A stretch of DNA of 64,000 nt from Gammaproteobacteria bacterium (GTDB taxonomy: Bacteria > Pseudomonadota > Gammaproteobacteria > UBA6186 > Azoamicaceae). The stretch lies in NCBI GenBank assembly GCA_030431675.1, contig JAUIIV010000001.1, positions 62,001 to 126,000 of the forward strand, written 5' to 3'. Below the pieces are notes generated by a model that did no database searches, was not told where the DNA came from, and worked only from the letters and a program-made list of their open reading frames with translations. The position numbers and the translations under genes were made by a program. The stretch's first letter is position 1; each line of letters opens with the position of its first letter. Below are positions 37,878 to 47,890 of the stretch, in pieces.

Positions 37878-39398
37878 ATGGAATTTGAAATCATAATTAT
37901 TGGCGCCGGACCTGCCGGACTTGCAACGGCTATAAGACTAGCACAATTGGGATATAAGTCTATATGTGTTTTAGAAAAAGGAGCAGCAATAGGATCACAT
38001 ATTCTTGCAGGTGCTGTTATTGAGCCAAATTCTTTAACAGAGCTACTGCCTAATTGGCAAGACAGCGACGCCCCTCTAAATACCCCCGTGACTTCAGATC
38101 ACTTTTGGTTACTAAGTAGTAAAAGATCTTATAAATTACCTACCCCACCACAAATGCGCAATGATGGCAATTATATTATTAGCTTAGGCAGTCTTTGTCG
38201 CTGGTTAGCAGAACAAGCCGAAAACTTGGGGGTAGAAATCTATCCTGGTTTTGCAGCAACTGACTGCATTATTGAAGATGGTAAAGTATGTGGCATTTTT
38301 GCTGGGGAGCATCGTATCCAAGCTCAGCACACTATCCTAGCAGAAGGAGCTCATGGGTCCGTAACTAAAAAAATTATTCAAGAATTTACGTTAGATAAGG
38401 ATTGTGACCCACAAACGTACGGTTTGGGCATCAAAGAATTATGGCAAGTCCCGTACGAGAATCTATCACCTGGAAAAGTTATCCATACCATTGGATGGCC
38501 ACTATCAAATGATACCTACGGTGGGTCATTTATTTATCATATGCAACCAAATCTATTATCGTTAGGTTTTGTTGTTGGTTTAGATTATCCAAATCCATAC
38601 TTAAATCCTTTTGCTGAATTACAAAGATTTAAACATCACCCAGATATAGCGCCTCAACTACAACATGGTAACTGCATTGGTTATGGCGCTAGATGCATTA
38701 CCGAGGGTGGCTGGCAATCCCTACCAAAATTAGAATTCCCTGGCGGGGTGCTAGTTGGATGCGCTGCTGGTATGGTGAATGTACCGAAGATTAAAGGAAT
38801 ACATACCGCAATAAAATCCGGGATGCTAGCAGCCGAAAGTATTTATGAAAAAACAAGCTTCCAAAGCAAATTCAACGCTAGCTGGGTCGCAAGTGAACTT
38901 AAGGCAGTACGCAATATTCGACCAGGATTTCAAAAAGGCCTATGGCGTGGGCTAATTAATGCAGCCTTTGACACCTATATATGGCGTGGGCATGCCCCAT
39001 GGACCTTTAAAAATCATGCAGACCATTTACAACTTAAACCAGCAAAAGACTGCAAACTAATTCGTTATCCACGTGCTGATCAAAAAATTAGCTTTGATAG
39101 AACAACGCTACTGCAATATTCAAATTTTCGATATACAGAAGGTGCTCCAAGCCATTTAATAATTAATAATCCATCATTGCCCGTAGAAGTAAACTATGCA
39201 ATATACCAAGCACCAGAGCAACGCTATTGTCCAGCAGGTGTTTACGAATACCTACAAGATGAACAACAAAAAATTTACTTGCAAATAAATGCTGGTAACT
39301 GTTTACAATGCAAAGCCTGCGATATCAAAGATCCACAGCAAAATATTACCTGGACGCCAGCCACCGACGGCGGAGGCCCAAACTACAGCAGTATGTAA
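37878..39398 (+). CDS. Electron transfer flavoprotein-ubiquinone oxidoreductase
   Basis: 506 residues. N-terminal FAD motif IIIGAGPAGLATAIRLAQLG, HILAGAVIEPNSL, and a C-terminal [4Fe-4S] region: Cys in RYCPAG and the triad NCLQCKACD followed by ITWTPATDGGGPNY. This membrane-peripheral enzyme passes electrons from ETF to quinone. It completes the ETF pathway with etfBA just upstream, although a divergent gene intervenes; the two divergent starts are 23 bases apart. Confidence 0.96.
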   Translation: MEFEIIIIGAGPAGLATAIRLAQLGYKSICVLEKGAAIGSHILAGAVIEPNSLTELLPNWQDSDAPLNTPVTSDHFWLLSSKRSYKLPTPPQMRNDGNYIISLGSLCRWLAEQAENLGVEIYPGFAATDCIIEDGKVCGIFAGEHRIQAQHTILAEGAHGSVTKKIIQEFTLDKDCDPQTYGLGIKELWQVPYENLSPGKVIHTIGWPLSNDTYGGSFIYHMQPNLLSLGFVVGLDYPNPYLNPFAELQRFKHHPDIAPQLQHGNCIGYGARCITEGGWQSLPKLEFPGGVLVGCAAGMVNVPKIKGIHTAIKSGMLAAESIYEKTSFQSKFNASWVASELKAVRNIRPGFQKGLWRGLINAAFDTYIWRGHAPWTFKNHADHLQLKPAKDCKLIRYPRADQKISFDRTTLLQYSNFRYTEGAPSHLIINNPSLPVEVNYAIYQAPEQRYCPAGVYEYLQDEQQKIYLQINAGNCLQCKACDIKDPQQNITWTPATDGGGPNYSSM

Positions 39399-39486
39399 GT
39401 CAATGTATTGACGCTTTAGGGTCAAGCAACTTTATCCTATAATATATCAAATAACTAACAGACTATGCAAAATAACAAGGTTTGCT

Positions 39487-41292
39487 ATGGCTCAGCAACA
39501 ATCTAATGACTTTACAAGGTCATCTGCACAAGTCCTACAAGACAATATTGCGAGCATAATCGAGATCTTTAATTTACAAGTAAGTTTATTTCAGCTGCTA
39601 AGTGAAGATATTACTGACTTGTGTCCACAAGAAATGCTGCAAGTAACCCATGGTTACAAAATCTTTTGTGCCGCCCTGCAAAATTCATATCAACACACCC
39701 ATGATATAGCACAGTTAAACTATAAATATTTTTCCGACTTAATGCGTAAAGGATATGTGGCAGAGCAAGATTTTGCACAAAATACTAGCTTAGATAGATT
39801 AAGTAAAAATGCACGTATCTTTAGCGGTGAAATTTGGGATCACAATCCATTTTATAGCCAACTAAAGCTATTATACCTAATGACAGAGCAATATTGTTTA
39901 GACTGGTTAGAGTTGTTTGAAGATAAACCGCAAATCAAAGAGCAACTTAAATTCTACATAGAGATTTTTTTATCTACAATAGCACCAACAAATTTTGTTT
40001 TAACTAATCCTAATATTATTGACAAAATCAATACTACTGGCGGCTCTAGCCTTCTAGAAGGTTATCGCAACTTTTTAAAAGACTTAGTAGATAAGAAAGG
40101 TCAATTATCAATAACATTAACTGATCAAAGTGCCTTTAAGCCAGGTGAAAATATAGCCTGCACACCAGGAAATATCGTGTATAAAAATGATTTTATAGAG
40201 TTGATCAAATACACTCCTACAACTGATCAAGTTTATGCAAAACCAATGCTAATTGTGCCACCGTTTATTAATAAGTACTATATATTAGACTTATCAGAAA
40301 AAAACTCGCTAGTTAAATGGATGGTAGATAAAGGATACACTGTCTATATGATTTCTTGGGTAAATCCAGATAGTAGCTATAGAGATAAGAGTTTTAGTGA
40401 TTACATGTTACAAGGACCACTTGCAGCACTAGATTTTCTTACCAAAGAGGCTGGACATTCAGATATAAATGCTACCGGATATTGTATAGGTGGCACATTA
40501 CTTGCTTGTACGCTTGCCTATCTAGCAGAAAAGCAAGATAGAAGAATTGCTAGTGCAACCTTCTTCATGAGTTTAGTTGATTTTTTTGATGTCGGCGAAC
40601 TTGGTGTATTTATAGATGAAGATCAAATAAATTCAGTTAATCAGTTAATGGATAAAAATGGTTTTTTAGATGGTAGACTGCTAAATTTAACGTTTAATCT
40701 GATCCGTCCTTATGATTTAGTCTGGCCTCACTTTATTAACAATTACCTTCTGGGAGACAAAACTAGGCCATTTGACATATTGTACTGGAACTCTGATCCT
40801 ACCAACCTACCGCAAACAATGTATCACTTTTATTTACAAGAGATAGTGCTAAAAAATAAACTTAAAACACCAGGCGCAATAACTTTGAATGGCGTGCCTA
40901 TAGACATAGGAAAAATTGATATACCATGTTTTTTCTTAAGCTCTGATGCTGATCATATAACGCCATGGATATCTATCTATGAAGGTGTAAAGCTGTTCAA
41001 AGGCCCTGTAGAATTTATTCTCTCAAAGTCTGGGCATGTACGTGCAGTAGTAAACCCACCACCTGATAATAAGTATGGCTACTTTAAAATGGCAGACATA
41101 AAAAATGCCCATGATTTACCATATGATCCCAAACAGTGGCTGCAAAATGCAGCTCACTGCATGGATTCTTGGTGGAACCATTGGCACGATTGGTTACAAC
41201 CACATGTAGGAAAGAAGCTTAATACTGCACAACTTACCAAGCTCAAGTCATTATATACAGCGCCTGGTAAGTATGTACAAAGAAGGCTTTAG
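39487..41292 (+). CDS. phaC: Polyhydroxyalkanoate synthase, class I
   Basis: 601 residues. The lipase-like box TGYCIGGTLLA carries the catalytic Cys; the Asp in SSDADHITPW and the His in SKSGHVRAVVNPP complete the triad. The N-terminal PhaC domain precedes. It polymerises 3-hydroxyacyl-CoA into storage granules. No phaA, phaB or phasin gene is adjacent. AAGG lies upstream of the ATG. The gene ends in a hairpin shared with the convergent kinase gene. Confidence 0.95.
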   Translation: MAQQQSNDFTRSSAQVLQDNIASIIEIFNLQVSLFQLLSEDITDLCPQEMLQVTHGYKIFCAALQNSYQHTHDIAQLNYKYFSDLMRKGYVAEQDFAQNTSLDRLSKNARIFSGEIWDHNPFYSQLKLLYLMTEQYCLDWLELFEDKPQIKEQLKFYIEIFLSTIAPTNFVLTNPNIIDKINTTGGSSLLEGYRNFLKDLVDKKGQLSITLTDQSAFKPGENIACTPGNIVYKNDFIELIKYTPTTDQVYAKPMLIVPPFINKYYILDLSEKNSLVKWMVDKGYTVYMISWVNPDSSYRDKSFSDYMLQGPLAALDFLTKEAGHSDINATGYCIGGTLLACTLAYLAEKQDRRIASATFFMSLVDFFDVGELGVFIDEDQINSVNQLMDKNGFLDGRLLNLTFNLIRPYDLVWPHFINNYLLGDKTRPFDILYWNSDPTNLPQTMYHFYLQEIVLKNKLKTPGAITLNGVPIDIGKIDIPCFFLSSDADHITPWISIYEGVKLFKGPVEFILSKSGHVRAVVNPPPDNKYGYFKMADIKNAHDLPYDPKQWLQNAAHCMDSWWNHWHDWLQPHVGKKLNTAQLTKLKSLYTAPGKYVQRRL

Positions 41293-41309
41293 CCTATTGG
41301 TTAAAGCCT
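41284..41309. terminator. Bidirectional hairpin between phaC and kinase gene
   Basis: A perfect 8-bp stem AGGCTTTA/TAAAGCCT with a 10-base loop contains the stop codons of both convergent genes. No long T-tract on either side, so termination strength is uncertain. Confidence 0.55.
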
Positions 41310-42791
41310 CAGCTGGCGCTTGCTAGCGGAGCCAGTTACCATTGGCATAGTATGTGACGATGTTCTACTAGGTGAATTAAAACCGCCATGATTTTCCTGA
41401 CTCGATTCTGCAGCAAATCTACCTCTTTTTGCTGGAGAACCTTCTTTTTCTTTGATTCTTGTATAGCTTGGAACTATTAGCGGACTTGGATCTGGACTCA
41501 CTCTAACATCTATAGTTTCAGCAAGTTTAAACTGCTCCAAGTTAGGGTTGAGTGATGAATCAAATACAGATGAGACTTCATTTAAAAATTCACTTACTGC
41601 TGCAACCCTATGGGCAGGATCACCCTTAAATATTTGCGAATATTTAGCAAGAAGTAACAAAACTTTCATCTCTAATTGACTAAAGCTCATATTATTTCTT
41701 GGGAGTTGAGGATAATATTGCGCCTGTTCTTCAAGAAATTTAGAAGCTGATTCATTATTCACAATATGCGTATATATTTTTGCAAACATCGCTCCAAGTG
41801 CATAAATGTCTGTACCTTTGCTGTATTGCTTTTGTGCGCCTGCATCGTGTGCAGCTACTAATGCAGGATCTAAGTATTCTGTAGTTCCTACTATGTCTCT
41901 TCGAGATTGTGCAGAGTTCGGATCTTCCAAACTTATCATTGTTGCAAAATCTATTATTTTGCAACTAATCGGTACACCCGATATAGACTCTACAACAGTG
42001 TTTTCAGGTTTAAAATCTCTGTGCACTAGCCCCTCGTTATGAAAAGCCTGCAAAGTTTTTGCTAAAATATATACAAATTGTAATAAGGCGTACGGATTAT
42101 TTGAAAAATTCTCTGCAAGTTCAGCCATCACATCAAAACCATCTTGCCCTGGGTGCAAAGGCATAATCAAATAATTTACAAGATTAGGATCCACCGAAGC
42201 ATGTGCATATAGGTTCCCAGTTTGCTGTGAATTATTTATTTCATCCTCTATTTTTGCTCTATATCTAGAAGACGTTGATCTAGGCGAGATTCTCTCTTCT
42301 TTCACAGCGCAGATCGCACCAGAGTTATATCCTTTAGCTAGATAAACTTTACCATATGTGCCTGTGCCAATAGGAGTAGGATAAAGAATTAATTTCTGAT
42401 TTCGGGGTACTAGGGATTCTTCGCCTTCGTGTGTACTTGGATACAAAATGTCACATGCTGGCCCATTGGAAGCAGAATTTTTTTTAGCAATTTTAAATAG
42501 CTTACCTGAAGGATGAATCCTAATATCTAAATTACAATCTTGCTTAAATTTAAAGTAAGCTTCTACTCTTTTATCAACTTCTTTCGCATCATCTTCGCCG
42601 AAAAGCAGGCTTAAGCTTGAGCCTCCATTTTCTCTGTCTATGATTGCTTTTATTTGTTCTTTCGTAAGCCCAACTAACAACTCCTCATTTACTTTTTGCT
42701 CTATAAAATCAACTAATTTTCTATCTTCTATGGAAAGCCAATCGCCATGTCTATCTTTTTCTTTTACAGCTGGATGCGAGATTCCGGACAT
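41301..42791 (-). CDS. Eukaryotic-type Ser/Thr protein kinase with basic C-terminal tail
   Basis: 496 residues. Kinase core from about 135 to 390: Gly loop IGTGTYGKVYLA, VAIK-like Lys in ICAVKEE, catalytic loop VHRDFKPEN, and DFA in place of DFG (IIDFATMI), then GTTEYLDPALV. All catalytic residues are kept, so activity is likely. The C-terminal ~60 residues are polar and contain SPAKRGRF, resembling a nuclear-localisation signal, and end in SASKRQLRL. There is no TM segment or PASTA domain, unlike bacterial housekeeping kinases. A secreted effector is a reasonable inference. It stands alone next to phaC. Confidence 0.88.
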   Translation of the reverse strand: MSGISHPAVKEKDRHGDWLSIEDRKLVDFIEQKVNEELLVGLTKEQIKAIIDRENGGSSLSLLFGEDDAKEVDKRVEAYFKFKQDCNLDIRIHPSGKLFKIAKKNSASNGPACDILYPSTHEGEESLVPRNQKLILYPTPIGTGTYGKVYLAKGYNSGAICAVKEERISPRSTSSRYRAKIEDEINNSQQTGNLYAHASVDPNLVNYLIMPLHPGQDGFDVMAELAENFSNNPYALLQFVYILAKTLQAFHNEGLVHRDFKPENTVVESISGVPISCKIIDFATMISLEDPNSAQSRRDIVGTTEYLDPALVAAHDAGAQKQYSKGTDIYALGAMFAKIYTHIVNNESASKFLEEQAQYYPQLPRNNMSFSQLEMKVLLLLAKYSQIFKGDPAHRVAAVSEFLNEVSSVFDSSLNPNLEQFKLAETIDVRVSPDPSPLIVPSYTRIKEKEGSPAKRGRFAAESSQENHGGFNSPSRTSSHTMPMVTGSASKRQLRL

Positions 42792-43008
42792 TTTTATACC
42801 TCAGTTTTCGATGTTAATTATAATTTGAATCTTCAATAAGTGGAGTTACACTTAATTCTAATTCTTAAAGCTAGCTAGATGCTATATGAAATTGATTAAA
42901 GAAAAAAGTTGCTATACACGTAATTTATACGATGCACTGTGTTTATATAAGCAAATGAATATGTTGATCATGTACTATAATATACTATATATATGTGGGG
43001 CTTGATGC

Positions 43009-43563
43009 ATGAGAAGAGGTTTCTCTCTAATAGAATTAATGGTTGTAATAGCAATTGTTGCTATTCTTGCAGCTACTGCTGCGCCCGCTTATAAAGATTA
43101 TATAATAAGGACTAAAGTTAGTTCTGCCTTGCAATTGGCAGACGACTTATTAGATAAAATTAACTTAGCATATAGCCTCAACCAGTGGAACTGTAATTCG
43201 ATTACAAGCTTTGATTACGCTGGCCATACGTATCCCCTCGATGCAGGTGCATTTGAATTTGTCTCGCCATATGCTGATTACATCGATGGATTCCAAATCA
43301 GAACTGGCTATTCTACATATACTTGTGCCAACGGATGGTTTGCAGCTGTTCAATTCAGGCTAGTGGATGTGCCTGCAGATTTAGAAATGGTATGCGTATT
43401 AGGCGATCTACCTGGCTCCAGTGGTATAATTACCAGAGTGTGCGGAGTATGGGATAATGCGTCTGCTGGGATTGTAACTGTAGACTCAAAATATTTACCA
43501 GCTGGATGGGATTGTTATTTGAGTACAAATACCCATGCGGGTAGCGGCCAAGCCTGTTATTAG
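43009..43563 (+). CDS. Type IV major pilin-like protein
   Basis: 184 residues. The prepilin leader MRRG is followed by FSLIELMVVIAIVAILAATAAPAY: cleavage after Gly4, methylated Phe and the conserved Glu5 of the mature protein. A C-terminal Cys pair (about CVLGD and CGVWD, plus CYLST and QACY) suggests the disulfide loop of pilins. It forms pili or pseudopili through an assembly system not in the window. No assembly genes are adjacent. Confidence 0.9.
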   Translation: MRRGFSLIELMVVIAIVAILAATAAPAYKDYIIRTKVSSALQLADDLLDKINLAYSLNQWNCNSITSFDYAGHTYPLDAGAFEFVSPYADYIDGFQIRTGYSTYTCANGWFAAVQFRLVDVPADLEMVCVLGDLPGSSGIITRVCGVWDNASAGIVTVDSKYLPAGWDCYLSTNTHAGSGQACY

Positions 43564-43607
43564 TATTTTCTAATACTAATACAGACTATAGCCACATATA
43601 CTTTCCC

Positions 43608-45308
43608 CTAACTTCCTTCTATAGCTCTATCAGAGCGCGCATAGTATGCAGCTTCCTGTAATAATTTTGAAGGCAAATTGCTCAGCTCATTACCACGCAT
43701 CAACAAGCTATTTATATGTACTAAAACTGGTGCACAAGAGCCACCACCAGAGCCGGCATGTGTAATCACAAATGCATTAGTAATAGCATTGCCTTGCATA
43801 GTATATAAAGGTCCTACTGTCGGATATTGATCGTAGGCAACAGCGCGCACCCCAACCCATCGTCTGGCAATCCCCGCATCTTCCAAGGCAGACAAATGTT
43901 TAGAAGTAAGGTTTTGCCCTTCTTTGATATCCATATCTAAATCAGCAAAAACATTTTTGATGAGAGTGGGATATACGTTGTTAATGACGTTTAGCTGCAG
44001 CAAGTTTCTTTCGCGAGCAAACTCTTGATTAACTTGGGGAGTTTGATCGGCATAATATGCCTTAGTACCAGCCGTACCTATAAATAAATTTCCATCTTTA
44101 ATTCTTGCCTGCCACGCCAGCACTACACCCTCTTTATGCACTTCCATATAATTATCTATATTTGTAATACTATCTGCATGTGCTAAGGGTATATTCATTA
44201 ATAATGAAGGGCCAGCGAAACCAGAGTATGCAGGAACCTTAAATCCTAACGCTTTTAAAGCCCCTACTGATTCACCAGGACAAAAAACATAATACAAATT
44301 ATTGCTTGAATTGGGCTGTATCACCTCAGCATTATTAGTTATTAAACTACTAATTTGACTTGTATTAGGACTATAAACTACTTGTACAATTTCATGATCA
44401 TACAAAACATTAAATGCAGGCTTTTGCAATCCATCTGCATCAGTATACGTGCCCATTTTTTTTGCAAGGTAATCATATACTTTTGGTAAAAATACCCCAG
44501 TATCAATACACCCACCAGGCCTATACAAAGCTATAGCATCCTCTTCCCATTCCCTAACACCATCTATAAATTGCGAGTGTGACTCTACAAATTCCTGCAA
44601 ACTAGGATCAATTTGCAAAACTTTAGCAGGGGGTAATACTTGACTGCTACTATAGCCCAAATCTGCATAAGTTTTAGCCATGCCTTGTGCTTTTTCTGCT
44701 GCATTTGGGAAATCAAATATTAAATCTATTCTATAACCATCATGTAAAACTAAATTCTTACTAGTAAGGCCTCTACAAGGATTATAATTAGAATCCAACA
44801 TGATCTGCTTAAACTCAGTATTTGCCTGCTGGTAAATTTCTTCCCATAACTCCATGCTCATATTGCCAAGGTTTAATAGAGATTGCGTACGTTTCTGCTG
44901 CGCTAATTGATCTTGATTAAATTCTTTCACAGCATTAAGAAACTCTGTAATAACAGGGCCATCATTTACATGCGGCACATCATTGACTCTGATCCCGCCT
45001 TGATCATCAAATCTCTTGGATAGTTTTTCTACAAATTGATCAGCTGGAGGGACTACAGCAAGTATTTCATCTGGGGTTAAACTAGGTACCAAATTAGCAA
45101 CAGTGGTATCAGATAATTTTTTGTTCTTTTCATAGATCGTAATACGTAGTTGCTGCCCATCCTGTTCAGCTAGCTTATATTCATGATAAGCCTGCATTAC
45201 CCCCAACATACCTCCACCTACAATATGTAGTTCCTTAGTATCATTGGCGCATACATTGAAACTAAAGAGGACTATACCCCAAACAAATAACTTACTTGCA
45301 CGTTTCAT
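43608..45308 (-). CDS. Exported FAD-dependent oxidoreductase (DAO-like)
   Basis: 566 residues with a signal peptide (LFVWGIVLFSFNVCA, cleavage near 22). It opens with LHIVGGGMLGVMQAYHEY, a FAD-binding fold, and closes with RRWVGVRAVAYDQYPTVGPL and HAGSGGGSCAPV, typical of the D-amino-acid oxidase superfamily. Substrate unknown. Being exported while carrying a flavin, it may use the Tat or Sec pathway; no twin-Arg is seen, so Sec is likelier. Neighbours are a pilin gene (convergent) and dsbC. Confidence 0.8.
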   Translation of the reverse strand: MKRASKLFVWGIVLFSFNVCANDTKELHIVGGGMLGVMQAYHEYKLAEQDGQQLRITIYEKNKKLSDTTVANLVPSLTPDEILAVVPPADQFVEKLSKRFDDQGGIRVNDVPHVNDGPVITEFLNAVKEFNQDQLAQQKRTQSLLNLGNMSMELWEEIYQQANTEFKQIMLDSNYNPCRGLTSKNLVLHDGYRIDLIFDFPNAAEKAQGMAKTYADLGYSSSQVLPPAKVLQIDPSLQEFVESHSQFIDGVREWEEDAIALYRPGGCIDTGVFLPKVYDYLAKKMGTYTDADGLQKPAFNVLYDHEIVQVVYSPNTSQISSLITNNAEVIQPNSSNNLYYVFCPGESVGALKALGFKVPAYSGFAGPSLLMNIPLAHADSITNIDNYMEVHKEGVVLAWQARIKDGNLFIGTAGTKAYYADQTPQVNQEFARERNLLQLNVINNVYPTLIKNVFADLDMDIKEGQNLTSKHLSALEDAGIARRWVGVRAVAYDQYPTVGPLYTMQGNAITNAFVITHAGSGGGSCAPVLVHINSLLMRGNELSNLPSKLLQEAAYYARSDRAIEGS

Positions 45309-45393
45309 AATTAATGCCTATTTATAAGAGAATTAGACAAGCATTATACGTCAATGTATAGATACTATTGAACCCCAATAATAATAGATGTGA

Positions 45394-46143
45394 CTATTCT
45401 TCTAAAAATTTCTTGAGGTCTTGGGGTGGGACATACCCAGGAATTTTTGCACCGTTATTGAAGATTAATGTAGGTGTGCCAGTAATACCCAACTTTTTAC
45501 CTAGTTCAAGCTGCATCGCTACTGGGTTATCACAAGTCTTCTTGGTTAACTCTTCACCATTCTTAGCAGCTGTCATTGCAGCTTGTCTATCATCAGAGCA
45601 CCAAACAGTAACTGTCTTATCATAGCTCTTGCTCCCTACTCCTGCGCGTGGATACCCTACGTATCTAATTTCTATACCAGCATCATTATATTCTTGCATT
45701 TGTGCATGCAACTGGCGGCAATAGCCGCAATCAATATCAGTGAATACAGTGACGGTACCAATCTTTGGTGCAGTGGCAGGAAAAATAATCATGTCTGTCT
45801 CTGGCGCATCAGCGAGCAACTCCAAACGCAACACTCGCATGGCTTTTTCAGTCAGACTCCAGTTTTCTAAATCCTGGTTTACATCTAGCATCTCACCAGC
45901 AACAACATACTGCCCGTCGGTGGAAACGTAAAATACATTGGTGCCAGTGGTAACCTGTAACAAACCAGGAATTGCGGTCTTTTGAATATCTCCAGCAGAG
46001 AACTCTTGGCCTGTAGTTTGCGAGAGCTTAATTAAAGCTTCCTTAACATTCTCACGCTCTTTAGCACTAATAGCTGATGCTTCTGTAGCAACAACATTAC
46101 CAAATAATAAAATCCCTATTAGGCCTATTAGTGCCAGACGCAT
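45394..46143 (-). CDS. dsbC: Periplasmic disulfide isomerase DsbC
   Basis: 249 residues with a signal peptide (MRLALIGLIGILLFGNVVA...). The N-terminal dimerisation domain is followed by a thioredoxin fold with active site CGYC (VFTDIDCGYCRQLH), and the cis-Pro GTPTLIF. It repairs wrong disulfides. The exported protease, FAD protein and pilin with Cys pairs are plausible clients. It is downstream of rplS in the same orientation, 15 bases away, an unusual neighbour. Confidence 0.93.
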   Translation of the reverse strand: MRLALIGLIGILLFGNVVATEASAISAKERENVKEALIKLSQTTGQEFSAGDIQKTAIPGLLQVTTGTNVFYVSTDGQYVVAGEMLDVNQDLENWSLTEKAMRVLRLELLADAPETDMIIFPATAPKIGTVTVFTDIDCGYCRQLHAQMQEYNDAGIEIRYVGYPRAGVGSKSYDKTVTVWCSDDRQAAMTAAKNGEELTKKTCDNPVAMQLELGKKLGITGTPTLIFNNGAKIPGYVPPQDLKKFLEE

Positions 46144-46158
46144 ATTCTCTCCCTAGAA

Positions 46159-46698
46159 TTACTCTTTGCTATCTTGTTCCTTTGGTTGCTCTACAGTTTC
46201 GCTGCTAGTAGCTTCTGGCTTAGCAGGCGCTTCTGGCTTAGCAGGCGCTTCTGGCTTAGCAGGCGCTTCTGGCTTAGCAGGCGCTTCTGGCTTAGCAGGC
46301 GCTTCTGGCTTAGCAGTATCTACCGCTGCATTAGCTTTAGTCTTATTAACTAGTTTCTCTTTAATGCGTGCTGATTTACCAGATAGTTCACGTAGATAGT
46401 ATAGTTTAGCTTGACGCACTTCACCACGACGCTTAACTTCAATACCTTTTATCATTTGACTGTGTGTCTGGAAAGTACGCTCTACACCTTCACCATGCGA
46501 AATTTTACGCACTGTAAATGCAGAATGTAATCCACGATTACGCTTAGCAATAACCACGCCTTCAAAAGCCTGCAAGCGAGTTCTATTACCTTCTTTTACT
46601 TCCACCTGGACAACTACTGTATCACCAGGAGCAAACTCTGGCACATCAGTCTTAAGTTGTTCTGTCTCAATATCAGCAATAATTTTATTAATACTCAT
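46159..46698 (-). CDS. rplS: Ribosomal protein L19 with repetitive tail
   Basis: The N-terminal ~118 residues are canonical L19 ([73 protein letters not shown]), at the 30S/50S interface. The remaining ~60 residues are an extra tail made of five to six AKPEAP units and an acidic end ([10 protein letters not shown]). E. coli L19 is 115 residues; here 179. The start overlaps the trmD stop by 4 bases. Confidence 0.96.
   Translation of the reverse strand: MSINKIIADIETEQLKTDVPEFAPGDTVVVQVEVKEGNRTRLQAFEGVVIAKRNRGLHSAFTVRKISHGEGVERTFQTHSQMIKGIEVKRRGEVRQAKLYYLRELSGKSARIKEKLVNKTKANAAVDTAKPEAPAKPEAPAKPEAPAKPEAPAKPEAPAKPEATSSETVEQPKEQDSKE
46211..46318. repeat. In-frame 18-bp tandem repeat in rplS
   Basis: Five exact copies of GCTTCTGGCTTAGCAGGC (plus strand) followed by a sixth that differs in its last two bases. 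Each encodes six residues, so copy number may change without breaking the frame. Confidence 0.97.
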
Positions 46699-47390
46699 TC
46701 CACCTTCTCCTTCAATAAATCTGGACGTCGTTGCTTGGTTCTAGCTAACCGTTGCTGCGTACGCCACTTCTCAATCTCTGCGTGATTACCGCCTAATAAT
46801 ACTTCCGGTACCCGCAAGCCATCTATTACTTCTGGACGCGTATAATGCGGATGATCTAAACCACCACACATAAACGAATCTTGCTGCGCCGACTCCTCAT
46901 GTCCCAACACCCCCGGGACCATACGTGTCAACGCATCTATAGCAACCATGGCGGCTAATTCGCCTCCACTGAGTACGTAATCTCCGATAGACCATTCTTG
47001 GTCTATTTCTAATTCGTACAATCGCTCATCAATGCCTTCATAACGCCCAGCAACAAATATTACTGCTGCTTGCTGCGCTACTACCTCGCATATATCTCTC
47101 TGGGTAATGCGCTTCCCCTGCGGAGATAAGGCAATAACCAAAGGTTTCTGCGGCGCACGTTTGCGTAACTCTCCGATTGCAGCACGTAACGGCGCAACCT
47201 TCATCACCATTCCAGGACCACCGCCATAGGGTCGGTCATCAACTGTTTTATGCACATCAGAGGCATAATCGCGGGGGTTAGCAACTTCTATCTGCAATAA
47301 CTTTTGCTTAATTGCTTTGCGACTCATGCCACAATCCGTTAATGCAGCAAACATTTCCGGAAAAAGACTCACAACCCCACACCACAACAT
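46695..47390 (-). CDS. trmD: tRNA (guanine-N1)-methyltransferase TrmD
   Basis: 231 residues; makes m1G37 to prevent frameshifting. Trefoil-knot SAM motifs: [25 protein letters not shown] and [15 protein letters not shown]. It starts directly after the rimM stop (no gap) and ends in a 4-base overlap with rplS, as in the usual operon. Confidence 0.98.
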   Translation of the reverse strand: MLWCGVVSLFPEMFAALTDCGMSRKAIKQKLLQIEVANPRDYASDVHKTVDDRPYGGGPGMVMKVAPLRAAIGELRKRAPQKPLVIALSPQGKRITQRDICEVVAQQAAVIFVAGRYEGIDERLYELEIDQEWSIGDYVLSGGELAAMVAIDALTRMVPGVLGHEESAQQDSFMCGGLDHPHYTRPEVIDGLRVPEVLLGGNHAEIEKWRTQQRLARTKQRRPDLLKEKVE

Positions 47391-47888
47391 CTAAAACTCC
47401 GGATCCCAATCTACGACCATGCGTTTGGCATCCAGATCTACTTCTTTTACATAATCACCAATCACTAGGGGCACTAGGCGCTCTTTATCACCCTCAATAA
47501 CCAATACATCATTTGCACCAGTCTCAAGAATATCTACTACCGAGCCTAGAGCAACGCCATCTTGGTTAAAAACCTGTAACCCCACTAAATCTGCCCAGTA
47601 ATACTGATCAGCAGTTAAGTCCGGTAATTCTTCACGTTGCACCCCAATCTTGCAATTAGTATACAACGCAGCTTGATCACGATCAGCTATTTGCACAAGC
47701 TTAGCAACATATGCACCCGCATGGGCACGAAATTGCTGAACTTCTACCATCTGCCATTCGCCAGCGCGCTCTACATACCATGAGTAATGGAACAAATTCT
47801 CTTTAGGCTCGGCAAAAGAGTTAATTTTCACCCAACCTTGCACCCCATATGGGGCACCTATACTACCCATGACTACCAACGTATCCAT
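47391..47888 (-). CDS. rimM: 16S rRNA processing protein RimM
   Basis: 165 residues. GSIGAPYGVQGWVKINSF and the PRC-barrel region EELPDLTADQYYWADLVGLQV are typical. It binds S19 and helps 30S maturation. Two bases separate it from the rpsP stop. Confidence 0.97.
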   Translation of the reverse strand: MDTLVVMGSIGAPYGVQGWVKINSFAEPKENLFHYSWYVERAGEWQMVEVQQFRAHAGAYVAKLVQIADRDQAALYTNCKIGVQREELPDLTADQYYWADLVGLQVFNQDGVALGSVVDILETGANDVLVIEGDKERLVPLVIGDYVKEVDLDAKRMVVDWDPEF

Positions 47889-47890
47889 TG

